The notes beneath the pieces were generated by a model. That model had not been told where the DNA came from. It saw only the letters and a list, made by a program, of their open reading frames with translations, and ran no database searches. A program made the position numbers and the translations under genes. A DNA stretch of 64,000 nt from Aptenodytes patagonicus (taxonomy: Eukaryota > Chordata > Aves > Sphenisciformes > Spheniscidae), in assembly GCF_965638725.1 (NCBI RefSeq), contig NC_134982.1, forward strand, positions 45,245,182 to 45,309,181, written 5' to 3'. Below, in pieces: positions 13,069 through 26,784 of the stretch. Position 1 is the first letter of the stretch. Each line of letters begins with the position of its first letter.

Positions 13069-15348
13069 GTCGATGATAACTTCCTTCTCCAAGTGGTAGA
13101 GGAGCCAACAAGGAGAGGTGCTATGCTGGACCTTGTTCTCACCAACAAGGAGGGGCTGGTGGGGAATGTGAAGCTCAAGGGCAGCCTGGGCTGCAGTGAC
13201 CACGAAATGGTGGAGTTCAAGATCCTTAGGGCACTGAGGAGGGCACACAGCAAGCTCACTACCCTGGACCTCAGGAGAGCAGACTTTGGCCTCTTCAGGG
13301 ATCTGCTTGGTCAAGTGTCATGGGACAAAGCCCTGGAGGGAAGAGGGGCCCAAGAAAGCTGGGTAATGTTCAAGGATCACCTCCTTCAAGCTCAGGAGCG
13401 ATGCATCCCAACAAAGAGGAAGTCGGGCAAAAACGCCAGGAGGCCTGCATGGGTGAACAAGGAGCTCCTGGACAAACTCCAACACAAAAAGGAAGCCTAC
13501 AGAGGGTGGAAGCAAGGACAGGTAGCCTGGGAGGAATACAGAGACATTGTCCGAGCAGCCAGGGATCAGGTTAGGAAAGCTAAGGCCCTAATAGAATTAC
13601 ATCTGGCCAGGGACATCAAGGGCAACAAGAAAAGATTCTAGAGGTACATCGGGGATAAAAGGAAGACGAGGGAAAATGTGGGTTCTCTCTGGAAGGAAAC
13701 AGGAGACCTGGTTACCCGGGACATGGAGAAGGTGGAGGTACTCAATGACTTTTTTGCCTCGGTCTTCACCAGCAAGTGCCCAAGCCTCACTGCCCAAGCC
13801 GCAGAAGGCAAAGGCTGGGACTGGGAGAATGGAGAGCTGCCCAGTGTGGGAGAACATCAGGTTCGGGACCATCTAAGGCACCTGAAGGTGCACAAGTCCA
13901 TGGGTCCCGGTGAGATCCATCCGTGGGTCCTGAAGGAACTGGTGGGTGAAGTTGCTAAGCCACTATCCATCGTATTTGAGAAGTCGTGGCAGTCCGGTGA
14001 AGTTCCCACTGCCTGGAAAAGGGGAAATATAACCCCCATTTTTAAAAAGGGGAAAAAGGAAGACCCGGGGAACTACCGGCCAGTCAGTCTCACCTCTGTG
14101 CCTGGGAAGATCATGAAACAGATCCTCCTGGAAGCTACGCTAAGGCACATGGAGGACAGGGAGGTGATTTGAGACAGCGAGCATGGCTTCACCGAGGGCA
14201 AGTCCTGCCTGACTAACCTCGGGGCCTTCTGTGATGGAGTGACTACACCAGTGGACATAGGAAGGGCTACAGATGTCGTCCATCTGGACCTCTGTCACGC
14301 CTTTGACACGGTCCCCCACAGCATCCTTCTCTCTGAACTGGAGAGGTATGGATTTGATGGGCGGACTGTCCAGTGGGTGAGGAATTGGTTGGATGGTCGC
14401 ATCCGGAGGGTAGTGGTCAACGGCTCAATGTCCAGATGGAGACTGGTGACGAGTGGCGTCCTGCAGGGGTCCGTATTGGGACTGGTACTGTTTAATATCT
14501 TTATCAGAGACATAGACAGTGGGATCGAGTGCACCCTCAGCAAGTTTGCAGATGACACCATGCTGAGTGGTGTGGTCGACACGCCGGAAGGACGGGATGC
14601 CATCCAGGGGGACCTGGACAAGCTTGAGAAATGGGTCTGTGTGAACCTCATGTGGTTTAACAAAGCCAAGTGCAAGGTCCTGCACCTGGGTTGGGGCAAC
14701 CCCCGGTATCAATACAGGCTGGGGGATGAAGGGATTGAGAGCAGCCCTGCCGAGAAGGACTTGGGGGTACTGGTGGATGAAAAGCTGGACATGAGCCAGC
14801 AGTGTGCGCTCGCAGCCCAGAAGGCCAATCGTATCGTGGGCTGCATTAAAAGAAGCGTGGCCAGCAGGTCGAGGGAGGTCATTCTGCCCCTCTACTCTGC
14901 TCTGGTGAGACCCCACTTGGAGTGCTGCGTCCAGCTCTGGAGCCCTCAGCATAAGAAAGACACGGACCTGTTGGAGCGGGTCCAGAAGAGGGCCACGAAA
15001 ATGTTCAGGGGGATGGAACACCTCTCCTATGAAGAAAGGCTGAGAGAGTTGGGGTTGTTCAGCCTGGAGAAGAGGCGGCTTTGGGGAGACCTTATTGCAG
15101 CCTATCAGTACTTCAAGGGGGCTTATAAAAAAGGTGGCAGCAGACTTTTTAGCAGGGCCTGTTGTGACAGGACATGGGGGAATGGCTTTAAACTAAAGGG
15201 GGGTAGATATGGACTAGATATAAGGAAGAAATTTTTTACGCTGAGGGTGATGAAGCACTGGAAGAGATTGCCCAGAGAGGTGGTGGATGCCCCATCCCTG
15301 GAAACATTCAAGGTCAGGTTGGACGGGGCTCTGAGCAACCTGTTCTAG
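13069..15348 (+). pseudogene. CR1 ORF2 fragment: endonuclease C-terminus and reverse transcriptase
   Basis: ORF2 of CR1 encodes an APE-type endonuclease and a reverse transcriptase that prime and copy the element's RNA at a nicked target. This copy keeps one frame throughout, about 760 codons, broken only by TAG at 13639-13641 and TGA at 14170-14172. Visible parts are the endonuclease CSDHE motif (about 13192-13206), the RT entry block with [21 protein letters not shown] in place of the usual PQGSVLG, the catalytic FADD (14545-14556), and the C-terminal [14 protein letters not shown] blocks. It ends at TAG 15346-15348. The two stops prevent a full-length product. Copy 2 has the same two stops at the same places. 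Confidence 0.88.
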
Positions 15349-15419
15349 TTGAAGATGTCCCTGCCCAAGGCAGGGGGGTTGGACTAGATGACCTTTAGAG
15401 GTCTCTTCCAACCAAAACT

Positions 15420-15455
15420 ATTCTATGATTCTATGATTCTATGATTCTATTCTAT
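15420..15455 (+). repeat. CR1 3'-terminal octamer repeats
   Basis: Three perfect tandem copies of ATTCTATG (15420-15443) followed by degenerate ATTCT units. This is the diagnostic 3' end of avian CR1, used instead of a poly-A tail. Confidence 0.92.
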
Positions 15456-18400
15456 TTTTAAGTATCTTCCTTGAGTATCTGAGCCCTCAGATTCATATTG
15501 CTACTTTTTTATTTTAGGAAACAAGGCAATAAAATACATTACAAGCTAATCAATCACAATTTTAGTGATAAGTAAAAAGGGAGTAGTGAAGCAATGGAAT
15601 TGACAGCACAGCTAAGACTGGCTTTGTGTTTCCAAAGATCAATTCTCCAAGTTAATATAATCAATAAAACAAATTTATTCAGAGGCTGCTCTTTGGACAG
15701 ATACTCCCAATGCAAAACTGACAGCAGATACTGTCAAGGCAAGCCATATTCCTTAAAATCTGAAGCTTCCACTAGGCTTAAAGCCACTAAGGTGAACAGA
15801 TACAGATGATCAAGAATTTAGGTGAAACACTGCATATTCTTGGACTTCTGTTCCCACCCCGATCTTAGTCCCTTGCCCAAGTAACTCACCTAAGCAGGCT
15901 GACTCATATTAAGCAAATAACAAATAAGTCAGAACTCACAAGTCGTTTGATATTATTCCTCAGGTTCAAGATAGGTTAGACTGACCTTACTACTGACACA
16001 GATCTTCCACTTCCTCCCCCTTTGGCTACTCTGCTTATGGAGCAGAGGACACACAGGCTCAGGTATCAAAGCAGTCAAGAAAAAAAATATTAATCCATCC
16101 AGTCTCTGCTCTACCAAAGGGTTCTTGCATACCTGCTGGCCTCAGGAACAACGTCTACATCAGCAAAGCAACTGGAGTGAATCCAAGCAGTCTGCAGAGC
16201 CCATCTGATTCCAGCAGAGCAGGCAGCATGAGGTGCTACAAGACTGTCAGAAGGACAGTCAAATCAAAATGGCAACCATCAGTTAAACATGGAAAAATTC
16301 CTCTAATATTTATAGGGAGTGAATGACATCTGTAACAAAATAGGTACCAAATGAAATGCTTCATAAATTAAATGTTATCATATGATTTTGTAAAATACAG
16401 CAGAGTTGACAATTGATACCTACAGCCATAAGTAAGCTATGTAAGTAAGATACAGCAGGAAATAAGAGATGGAAGACACGGGAGAGAGTGCAGAAAAACA
16501 GGTCTTCTTGTTCAAAAACTTACTTGAAGTTCCTTCCAAGAAAATACTTTTTCATTATTTCACAGCCTAAGTTTCCTTCCCACATAGTTCTTTTGAGACC
16601 CAAAGACTTGACATTCTCTGTACTTATCAAGGGCTTTTTTCTAACTATTTTTATTTCTAAATTCGTCAACTGCTCTCTATTGTCCAATTCTAATTTAGAC
16701 CACAAGAGTAATAATAACTTTGTGCATTTCTAGCTTTTAAACATTACATTTGGTGCTGACAAATATTTTCTCAGTTGCTAGAGGTAAGAAAAACAACAAC
16801 TAAGCAGTTGACTCAAAATCTTAACTGGCACAGCAAGAAATGCAACCTAGGCTCTTGTACGTTTGATGAAATCAAAATAAAACAAATAACTAGCATTCAC
16901 AAATAATTTAGAAATAATATGGGCACAGCAACAACACCCAAGAACACGGAAACTAACTTCTTGCAAACACTATCTGAACGGGTAAGAAAATGATACTATG
17001 CTTTTTTATAATAACTGTTCTCAGAAACCTGGTTTTCAGGTTATCAGCCCACAATAATTTTCAAAGCAAGCCTCTCCCACATGCTTTTGCTTGCCTGCCG
17101 TCTCTAAGTGTAATTCTCAAATATTCTTTCACTTTTTTTCCTCCTAAAATTAAGTCTAAAACCAAAGCTCTCTGGCTCAGATCAAAATCTCTTAGTTTTT
17201 ACCAGTACATCTTGTTCTTCCCCACTAAGAGAAAAAGAACAAAATCAGAAGTCTGATCTACATAGGTTATGAGGGAAAAGATTTTGTAACAATACAGTGC
17301 TTTTAGACTTGGAGACTATCTGGAGCTCAAAACTGTGCTTTGTGTATTAGTACACATGTATAGGTTGTATGGACCACTACCCTTGATTCTTCCCGAGGAA
17401 GGTTTCCACAGTATTCTGCTCTCATGTGCCCTTTGGGCAACTTTCTCTCAGTGAACTGTTTCTTTTTTATCACCTCAAGGCTTTTTCATGGAGTAACAGG
17501 ACACTGAGACAATTTTATCAATTACAGTTTTCCCATAAAATGCAAGAGAGTGGCCACATAAATTGAGGCAGCTGATAATTTTCAATTTTGACCATTTGGT
17601 GAAATGCAGCAGAGGCACTTGAGCTATCCATGTGAAGATCAACAGGGTTGACAGGAACTTTTCATACCAAACTTGTCAGTGGAAAACACTGCTCCACCAG
17701 AGTACTGCAAGACCTTGTTCTCTTTTAAGTAATTGATTGTTCAGGGGAAAAAAATCCCTTATAAATAAAATATTTCAGCTTGGCATTACACTCCTCATCA
17801 ACTACACAACTGTATTGTCTTCATTTCTGTTCCCTCTTTTTACATGTCTACTCCACCGTCTCAACCTACAGCCAAATTTTCCAACTCAGTATCAAACGCT
17901 TGAGGTTTCCCTTCCTACTACATGCTGCTCAGGAGCACCTGCCTACACAGAAGTACAACACTGTATGTCATTAGGACCTTTTAGAGCAATCAAGGAGGCG
18001 AATGCACAGCAGAGGCCATCAATCCTGGGTGAAAAGATTTCCCTTTTGTGATGCTGTACAACATCACCAACATGTCCATTAACTTCCGGGACACCTGAGC
18101 TACAGCAGTGCTGCGGTAAATTAAAAATCACCTGTGATTACGTTTGGTGCAAAGTAAGTTCAAAAGCACAGGATGGGCAGGAGAGAAAGTGTCTAAAGAT
18201 CTCCCACTTGACTAGACTGGAAAGACGTAAGCTGTGGTTAGCCGTGTTTAGCTACGATACCATCAGCCAAACATGACCGTATAATAAATGCTTGTCATTT
18301 CCAAGTGGGGTTGAGAGGCATGGCTAAAGGTGAGCTTGGCGTGCAGAGGGGTGCACAGTGCCAGTGAGAGGGTCATTACAACCACACAAGCCCAGCCCAG

Positions 18401-20614
18401 GACTTAAATGGCGCTTGCTTTCACTACCCCTCACAGACACAACACTATGGGTATACTATGTATATAATACATATATAGGGAGATACATGTGTTGATGTGC
18501 CTGCAGGGGTGCTGCCGGCAATGGCAGAGCTCCAAGTAGGACATCTGCGCACTCGCTGCTCCAGCAACACCAGAGCCACCCAGTCTCGTCCCCTTGGGGT
18601 GGCGAAAAGAGGTGGCACTGGAGACCTCTGGAGTTGTGTTTTCCTGAACCAGTGTAAAAGCTTATTTCCAGACCAACAAACCTTGAAAGACTTATACCTA
18701 AAACTATAAACGCCTAATTCAAACCTGTTTGCAAATATTTCTTTAGTATCATTTAAAAAAAAAACAAACAAAACCCCAAAAAAACAAATAAAAAACCCTA
18801 CCAAACAATAACCAATACCAGAATCCAATTCTTAAAAAAGTGTTTCTGTTCCAGACAACTGCTGATGGTTTATTCTGTAGTGCCACAAGAGGACACTCTT
18901 AAACTGTTTTTTTAATGAGGACTGGCGCTTTACAAGTCATTTTGTATTCAGTGGTAAATACAGATTTCTGCTCCCCAGCACAGAAGATAAGGACAGTTCT
19001 TCACCAAATCTGGCTTAAGCTCAGAATTCAGATGGTAAACAATTAATAAAATTTGTTATTATATCTGCTTTAAAAATTTTAGCTCAACTGGCAGCTGTAG
19101 CCCTTTGTACAAATTGCATAAGCTTTGGTTCTTACAGCTTTTTCTAATACTGTGCTTATACCTCTTCTCTGGAAGCATGTAATATATTTTACACTTTAGT
19201 TACAACATTGTTAGAAACTTGCTATTTCCATATCTGTAAAGGTGTGGTGGCAGTACTCACATACCTTGTCTTTAATTGCTCAAAGCAGCTAGGCATATAT
19301 ACTCTTTTTAAAAAATTACTTAGGAATTACGTCTCGAGAAACGTAAAACTAGGGTCATAAAATTAGCAGTAGTATTAAAAGTATTGAAACAACTACAATG
19401 TCATTGCCTTATCTTTATTTTAGAGACATTGGGTGCAAATTTTCTAGATAGAGCCAAGCAAGTAATTAGAATATGTGAATTATACATTAAAAACACCTGA
19501 GTTGATGTAACCCAATCATCAGTTTGGAACAAAAGGAACACAAATACATAAAATATCTTCCTTCTTTATAGTAAACACTGGTTGGAACAAGTGTTTAAAA
19601 CAAACAGATGTAGAATCTTCCTCCATTTTGCTTATTATATGACTTGCAGTAAGTTCTGTGACCTGAACGAGAACAAAAAAAATAGTTAAATGATGAATTA
19701 GTTTCTTTATACATACAACTTAACAATAAACTGATTAGGAACAATAGAGTTTAAGATAGCTGGTGATGCTGGTTACATTTGGGATAAATGTATTTCATAC
19801 ATAACTTCATTTTAAAGGCTGAGTAGGACTTTAATGCCTTTATTGTAATGGTTAGTTGTTTTGGGGGGAGGAGAGGAATCTCACAATGTTATTCAAAGCC
19901 TCACCATTACACTTTTAACTTTGGCTTTCATCATAGCAGCAATTAAGTGGACGCAGGAGACCACAATTACTGTTGTCTTGACCAATGTGGCCAGCTCTGG
20001 GATATTCTGCCAAGTCCTACTTAGGCCCTTCACATCTGTTTGCTGATTTTTGTTCAGTTTGATGTGGTACTACCAACAGCTTTTCCCACATCACTACCTC
20101 CTGTCTGATCCACTACAGCATTTCCAACAGGCTAAATATACCACACTGTCACCATATCCAGAAAGGATTTGGATACAGAAAACATGAAGAAACTCATAAT
20201 AAAACAACCAGATGTGCGTACACTTCTGAAGCATACCCAGTTTATAGCCGATAATAACATGAACCACTGTGTCTTTTTTCTTTGCTTCTTTTTCTCTTAT
20301 AATCTATATGGGAGCTGAACACTTAGATAAATGTAACTGCAAACAGGATTACACTCCTTGCTTTGTATATCTTTGGAGAGAGTCAAACCTCCATAATCAG
20401 CAAGGCTTTCTGGTGTACATTCACAGTTGTAAAATGTTTTAGCTAGATGTGAGGTCTCCTTTATTAAAGCTCAGTAATGATTATGAAAATTCAGATTTGC
20501 TGTATTCCTTTTTCTAAGTTGTTATTTTGTGATGAATAGCTCCAGTTTTCGTGGGGGGAGTATCTTGTGATTTCAGAGTTCTGCTGATTGCCTTTTGCTA
20601 AATGCTCTTCTCAG
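15456..20614. other. No recognised gene; non-coding DNA with a few exon-like scraps
   Basis: Mostly AT-rich. A small segment at 16912-16981 lies between 'aataatttag' and a donor (gtaaga) and is open as NNMGTATTPKNTETNFL; it is too short to call. The stretch 18160-18660 is richer in GC and contains an open frame (18497-18709) without recognisable protein similarity. The 17737-18051 open frame is Leu/Ser-rich and overlaps other open frames. I found no transposon in this interval. Confidence 0.45.
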
Positions 20615-20796
20615 TGTCCTGCCAAGAGAGTCCTGATAACTCTGGAAGTCAATATGCAAAGTACAACCATAAATTCAGAGGTGTTATTCACAGGCAGGAG
20701 AGTAGAGACACCCACAGAGCCAAAATCTTTGAAACAGATGCTATTGTACTTTACAAAGGTCCTGAGAGTGCTGGATCATACAATAATTTGCTATAA
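20615..20796 (+). CDS. Candidate terminal coding exon of an unidentified plus-strand gene
   Basis: A strong acceptor (tgctcttctcag ending at 20614) is followed by 59 open codons ending at TAA 20794-20796. The peptide contains SQYAKYNHKFRGVIHR, HRAKIFETDAIVLYKG and a final SYNNLL. A poly-A signal AATAAA lies about 140 nt downstream, near 20937. Another frame is also open here (20588-20821), which weakens the case. I recognise no domain. If real, it would be the 3' end of a gene transcribed towards, and convergent with, FRMD3. Confidence 0.25.
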
Positions 20797-23700
20797 TTGT
20801 AGATTTTTAGCAAACACGTAAGCACAGCGAGTGCTGCAATGCAAGACGCAAAAAAATAACTGTTCAGCACACAATATACAGGAATCAGTTGTACATGTTT
20901 TACAGCTCAGGAGAATTATGAGTCAAAGTAATACTGAAATAAAAAGGACGGGAAAGAGACTGAGAACTGTCTCTCAGTGTTATTAGAATGCTTTCAGAAA
21001 CAGCCCTTTCAGTGTAAAAGCCGTGCTTTTTGTAAATAACCAGAACGAAAAGGACATATCCTTTTTAATGCATTGCCAAAGATTTAGCCTGCCCTGCTAC
21101 TGACAAACACTGCTACAGCTGCACTTTCCTATAAGCCAGGATGGCCAAACCGCAGTTACAAGCAGCTTAAAGGTGGCCGTTGCAGTCCCCGGCGCATGCA
21201 GCCAGTGTTTGGGGCTGTGGGGTGAGGCTGTAGCCATGGACTCACGTGCCTGGCAAGCCCCAGCTGCTGGCCTGGGCCTGGCATAGCCCTGCAGCCTCCC
21301 TGGTGCGTCAGCGGGAAGGGTCTGCGTGTGCATTTTAGGAAGCACAGCCATTGCTGTGGAGGCAGATCAGGTTGCACCTGATCTCAAAGCTTTTCTGGTG
21401 GTGGGCGTTCAGGGGGTGCACAGGCCTGTGCAGGGGTAAGAGAAGCAGCAGGGAGCTGGGGACGGAGAGTGTGCTCGGGACAGAGAGGGTGGAGAGAGCC
21501 GTGGGCTATGCTGAAGTTCAGTGCAATGGTTTGGAGGTCCAGGGTGTGTATTAAATTTGCACGAGAGATGGAAGAGGAAGAGAGGCTTAGGAAATGAGGA
21601 TTTTGACAGGAGGAGCTTTGTGCTTTGTGGAGTATATTTGCCTAAATCAGAACAGAAACAGCAGAGGAGACCTTGATCAGAAGGACAATATACACGGAGG
21701 AAGTCATGAGTACATAGCTGGCAATAGAAACTCTTTGTTTCCAGCCTCTGAGCTCCCTTCCCACATAAACGTGCCAGCTATGCTATTGTAATGACAAAGG
21801 CACTGCTCACACATTAAAGGAAGAGTTCAGTCCTTTCTCTGTGTACCCGTACCACGTCATGTTCTTTAAAGACACGTTGTTTTATCTCATTTCTGAGGTT
21901 CCAAAATAACTTTTGGTAAAAGCAAAGTGGGGGGAGGGGGCGGGAAAGAAGGGAAGAGGTCTTCCCATCCATCTGAGACAGAGAAAATTGTGGGGGTAGA
22001 ATAGCGGTCTCAAAGGTAATAGAGTTGGTAATATCTTTGGTGGGTTGTCCAAAGAAAATACGGCTCAGCTATTCTGGCTTAACAGTAGGTTTACTCCAAA
22101 AAAGCAGTATAACAAAAAAGCAGTATATGTTCTTGAAATAACAAGAACAGATAGGCAGCTATGAAGCAAAGCTGACTCAATCTATTTTTCACCAGCAGTT
22201 GACATTTATTTTGTTTTTATGACAGTTTCCTACAGTGCAAACATCTCCTTACATCACCTTTGTTGTTACAGTTCCCTGTGGACATCCCCATCTCAGACTG
22301 AAATGGCATTTGCCATCAGCTAGGCAAAACCAGTGAAGGAATGGTGGTCGTCATGAGGAGATCATGAAATGCTGTGCTGCTGAGTTTGGCATTCCAGTGG
22401 TTATATACCTGCTGAGTGAGGATTACAGCAGTTGACTTAGATCCCAAGAACAAGATTTAAGCAAACTTTGTGCTCAGATGCTTTTTGGATTTGGTTTTGC
22501 AGATGTCCTTTTTTCCCTTAGCTAAAGTGATTCTTATTATGTCCACCCAGCTCTATCAGTGGGAAGAGGAATCTGAAGATTTGATCTGAGAAATGTAGTG
22601 GACACATTAGGTGAAATTTTAGTTTTTATTGCCAGGTTCATTGCACTAGAAGTTAATTAAAAATACCTGCAGCCCTCCCAAAACTTCTCTTTAGGAAACT
22701 ATTCCTGGGCATAATACTGAAAATCAGAAAATATTTTAAAGTGGTTTTAAAAACAGACTTTTCAGAAGACATTACATTTAGTAGATTTTTTTATTACAGA
22801 TTCTAAATAGGATATAGCGGGTTGCAATTGAGAGGCTTTCCATGTTCTTCTGTCTACAGTTCTTTCCAGTAATACATGCCCTATTCAATCAATATAGTTA
22901 ATTATTCTTCAATCAAAGAAATGTAACCTATTTCACCTCAACTTCTAGTCCACTTAAACCAATTATGTTCTCTTCATCTTTTGTGACTAGCAATTAGTAG
23001 GTGGTATTTGTTCATCAGGACACTGATGAAGATCCTAGGGGCCATTTTGCTTCTCTGAAGTACCTGCCATTTCGTGAGCTCAGCAAACACACCTGCATTG
23101 AAATTAAAAGCAAGCTAACATGGGAAAAGTCAGAATGAAATAAATAGAGAAAGTAATTTTTCATGCTCGTTTCACTTTTATTTTTGTAACTATTTTTTGC
23201 ACTCCTCCACTACATGACTGTGAAGTAGAAATTAATGCTTTATTGTTCTTCATTGTAATGCAGAAGCACTGAGCTGTGGTTGGTTATAGCAGGAAAACTT
23301 CTGTGATAAAAGTTATGCCACAGCTTCAAATTCCCACTACATTAAGCATCACTTCACAGTGCCCATGTTTTCTGGGAGGGAGCTACGAGACACGTTGAGG
23401 GCAAGCTGTGAACCTTTGTAACAGTGTAAGATGGAATTGCTGCAGGGAGTTCATCTGGCTGATACGAACAGCAATAACCTGCCTTAAAGCAACTGCAAGC
23501 AAGACAGATTCAAAATGTCAGAGCAGCTCCTACAAATTTCTGAGGATAAGGCTGATGAAGGATTTGCCTTTGTAGAGGGGCAGAATGAAAGACATAAGAC
23601 TATGGGATCAAAGACTCGTAGCGTGGCATTTAGCAGCTGTAACAGTAGAGATCTTCACCGGTCACTCTCTCTTCTCAGAGACCTTTTTCCACATAAAACA

Positions 23701-25552
23701 CAGCTGTAAGAAAACCTACAGCAAATCCATACAAACAGAAAAGACAATTACTTCCTTTGGGATTTGAACAAAACCAAAACCCAACAAAACAAAGCAAAAA
23801 AGTTGAGAAATGTACCTTGACTTCCAGATTAAGTTTCTTGCATTCCAGAGCTTGTGATCTCCAGTTTGGCTAACATGGCTGTTGTCAAGTTCTAACAGTT
23901 ACCTACAGCAACCATTAGCAATGATTAATGCAGCCTGATTTCTTCAAATGCACTTTTGGCATGACATTTCAGGGAGATGTAATTTTAGAGAAATTTTGTG
24001 TGTCATTCAGAAAAAATTTATGACAAATGCTGAATTTCTACCCAAAGTACACATACTATTTTTATAAATTGTGGTAAGTACTTAGAAAGCAAACAATGTT
24101 GAGGAGGATACGTGGTATTCTTATATTAAAGAAGGAATGCAACCTCTTTTGAAGGCAGCGTTATAACCTACACTGTCTTAACGGAATAAATAGGTCTACC
24201 TGTACTATATAGTCCTGGCCCTTTACATTTCAAATCACCAGAGAGTCCATTTAGATTTTGGCACTTTCTATATAGTACATCATGTCTGCATCTAACTGTT
24301 CTATGTGCTTAAGAAGTAGCCTTGGTTTCTCTGACTCAGCTCCCCAAAATTATGTTCAATTGCCTCTTTGCAGACTGTATGTTTCTTACCAGATGCTTTT
24401 GTACTGCCTGAGCTCCAAACCAACTTAATGTAAGCGAGCTCCATCCAAAAGCTGCACAGCTTTGCTTGCATAACACTCTAGCCAGATCTGCCTACCAAAA
24501 GGTTGCAGCCATATGTCTACCGCCAGGGCCTCGCTTTAAAACCAGACTTCTCAATTTGTATTCTGTGTGTAGCAGTTTTATTCCAGGGCAAATTCAAGAC
24601 TGTGACTAACTTACGTGGTAACTGGGCAAACCATTAGGCCCTTGGTTAGTGCATCTGAAGCCATGTTAATAACATCTTATTTTAAAGCACTTTCTTAGTG
24701 TCCCTCCAGCTGATGAATTAAAAAAAAAAAGTATGTAAAAAAACCCTGTAAGAGTCCTAGGACATCTGTACTATATCATGTACTGACTAATTCTCAACAG
24801 AAACTATTATTTATGAAACGTCTTTCACCACAAGAACTGTCATAACTGCAGAAAGCTTTTCTCCAGTGTATTTTTATTAGGGATTCCTGCCATCATATCA
24901 ACATACAAAACAATCAGGATGTTGACATATAGAAATGTGAAATTCACTGTACAAAGATAAGGCTCGAGTTACAGGTATATTTTCCCCTTAGTCTCCATGA
25001 AATAAAACCATTTTTAATTCTTCCCAGAGTTGTGTTTATAAATGTTAGACAAACCACAAAATAGATTTCAAGTACATAACATTTTACAATATAATCCAAG
25101 CACAGACAGAAATATACAATACTGTACCTATAGATGCTCCATAATCCAAGTCTGTCTTCCTCACCAATAAAATACTAGACTGCTACTCTCTCTGAATATG
25201 CCCAACCATATCCTTCTGTGTGTATTACGTGGTCCTGGCCTTTGAGTTATAGGACTCATGATTTTCAGTTAAATTACTTTGATAGACCAGAGAATATCAG
25301 GAAGGAAGGGAAGAATTTTAAAAGGCCAGGCCTGAATGTATGCACATGGTTAGTAAAGGCTGGCACATGTGCACATACACACTTGCATTTAACCCTACAT
25401 AAAACCTCACTGCACTGGACGTTTTCTGAGATTATGTTCTCATGCAACTCAGCTATTTTCTGATAGAGTTAAATCAAGCATAACAATACTCCTGCTTCTG
25501 GAGTGCTGTAATTTTCAGGGACAAGACTATATTTTTGAGGAGAGGATCTAAC

Positions 25553-25570
25553 TTTTTTTTTTTTTTTTTT
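25553..25570. repeat. Poly-T tract (T18)
   Basis: Eighteen T on the plus strand, followed by aaataatt. Simple homopolymer; it could be the poly-A tail of an old minus-strand retrocopy, but I see no recognisable body beside it. Confidence 0.9.
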
Positions 25571-26753
25571 AAATAATTATCAGACTTATATAGGAGCCTG
25601 TATGGAACCACATCTCCATAGTCCAGCAGGATGCCAGCTCTCACAGCCTTCACCACTCAAAACACCTTTTCCAGCACCTTTGTTTAGAAACAATGCAAGT
25701 GAATAATTTCCCGTTAAGGCCAAATGTCTACTTCAGTTCACTCTCCATTTCTATTAGGCTGAATGATTATTACCTCATGGGAAAGGATCATTTAGCTGCA
25801 AGTAGCACAAGAAGAAATACACATCAAGTAACTAATCAATAACAATTCTTCTGGGGAACAGATTGGCAAGGACAAACAAAGACAAGAGGAAAAAAGGCAT
25901 TTGTTTAATTTAGCCTTTGTTGGTTGGGAAATTAATAGCAATACAGAAGTTTTCAACTGAGAAATGGAACTCCTAAGCCCTGTAACTGTTTTGTCCTTTA
26001 AAAACTGGATAAGATTAGAAGGGAAGGAGAAATCCTCTAAGGAAATTGCCATTTTCAAACTAGACATTTGCAAAGGCTTACATGAGAAAACCAAGCAAAA
26101 CCTGTTTCTCTGATATCGAAACTAAACAAATTTATTCAGTAGGAATTAGAGATGTGGTTACAATGTGTTAAATGCACATCTAATAAAACAGCCTCAAATA
26201 TGTCTCCAATTCATAAATCTCTAAGCAGGAGAAAGACTCTGAGGCCATGATCAGAGTTCCCTAGTTTAAATACGAAATACGTCTGCACTAAGATCGGCGG
26301 GGGAGAAAGAATAAAAACTTTCTCCTCTTAAATACAACCTCTGTGGTATATTTGAGGGCCTTCAGATGTTCTCAGCATTGACAAGACTTTACTTAAGTAT
26401 ATTCTCTAAGCTATATTGGAATACCTTTAGATATACAAATCCATGTTACACGAAACAGCATTAGATCATGTAACTGGGCTCGTAATAACAGGGAAAGAGG
26501 GTAAGTATGCTGCTATATGTGAAAGGAAGCATATTAGTATGCACAGAAAATATGTTGTCTTACAGATTAATAATAACGGACATCAAGGATGAAGATGCAT
26601 GTCAAAGTGTTTAAGCCTTTAACTGTGAGTCAGTAGAATACTTTTATGTCAACTGTACAGCCTAATGCTTTGCTTTTAAAAAGGAATACATTTTTCTTCT
26701 CTATCATTTTTAAAAGTAGGTCACCCACCTACTGATTTAGCTAGGGTTTTGGC

Positions 26754-26784
26754 TTTTTTTTCTTTTTTCTTTTTTTTTTTTTTT
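26754..26784. repeat. T-rich polypyrimidine tract
   Basis: Thirty-one bases of T interrupted by two C. It lies about 930 bp beyond the FRMD3 stop codon in the transcribed direction. Simple repeat. Confidence 0.9.

Larger units (their letters stand above)
13069..15455 (+). mobile_element. CR1 LINE copy 1, 5'-truncated (lineage A)
   Basis: Similarity to CR1 copy 2 begins abruptly at gtcgatgata (13069), inside the endonuclease region of ORF2, and continues to the 3' octamer repeats. Loss of the 5' part is the normal result of incomplete target-primed reverse transcription. The 3' non-coding tail (15349-15420) has the 'ggactagatgacctttagag' block typical of CR1 and ends in ATTCTATG repeats. The unrelated flanks of copies 1 and 2 and their different 5' ends show that they are separate insertions, not a segmental duplication. 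Confidence 0.92.

Noticed and set aside
13320..13574. Alternative-frame open frames inside CR1 copies 1 and 2 (also 43866-44120 and 13676-13876)
   Set aside because: Off-frame products of the GC-rich ORF2; the true frame gives the endonuclease and RT motifs.
17737..18051. 104-codon plus-strand open frame rich in Leu and Ser
   Set aside because: Overlaps another open frame and matches no family.
23515..23709. 64-codon plus-strand frame starting MSEQLLQISEDKADEG
   Set aside because: Looks protein-like at first but has no recognisable similarity, and a second frame is open across it.
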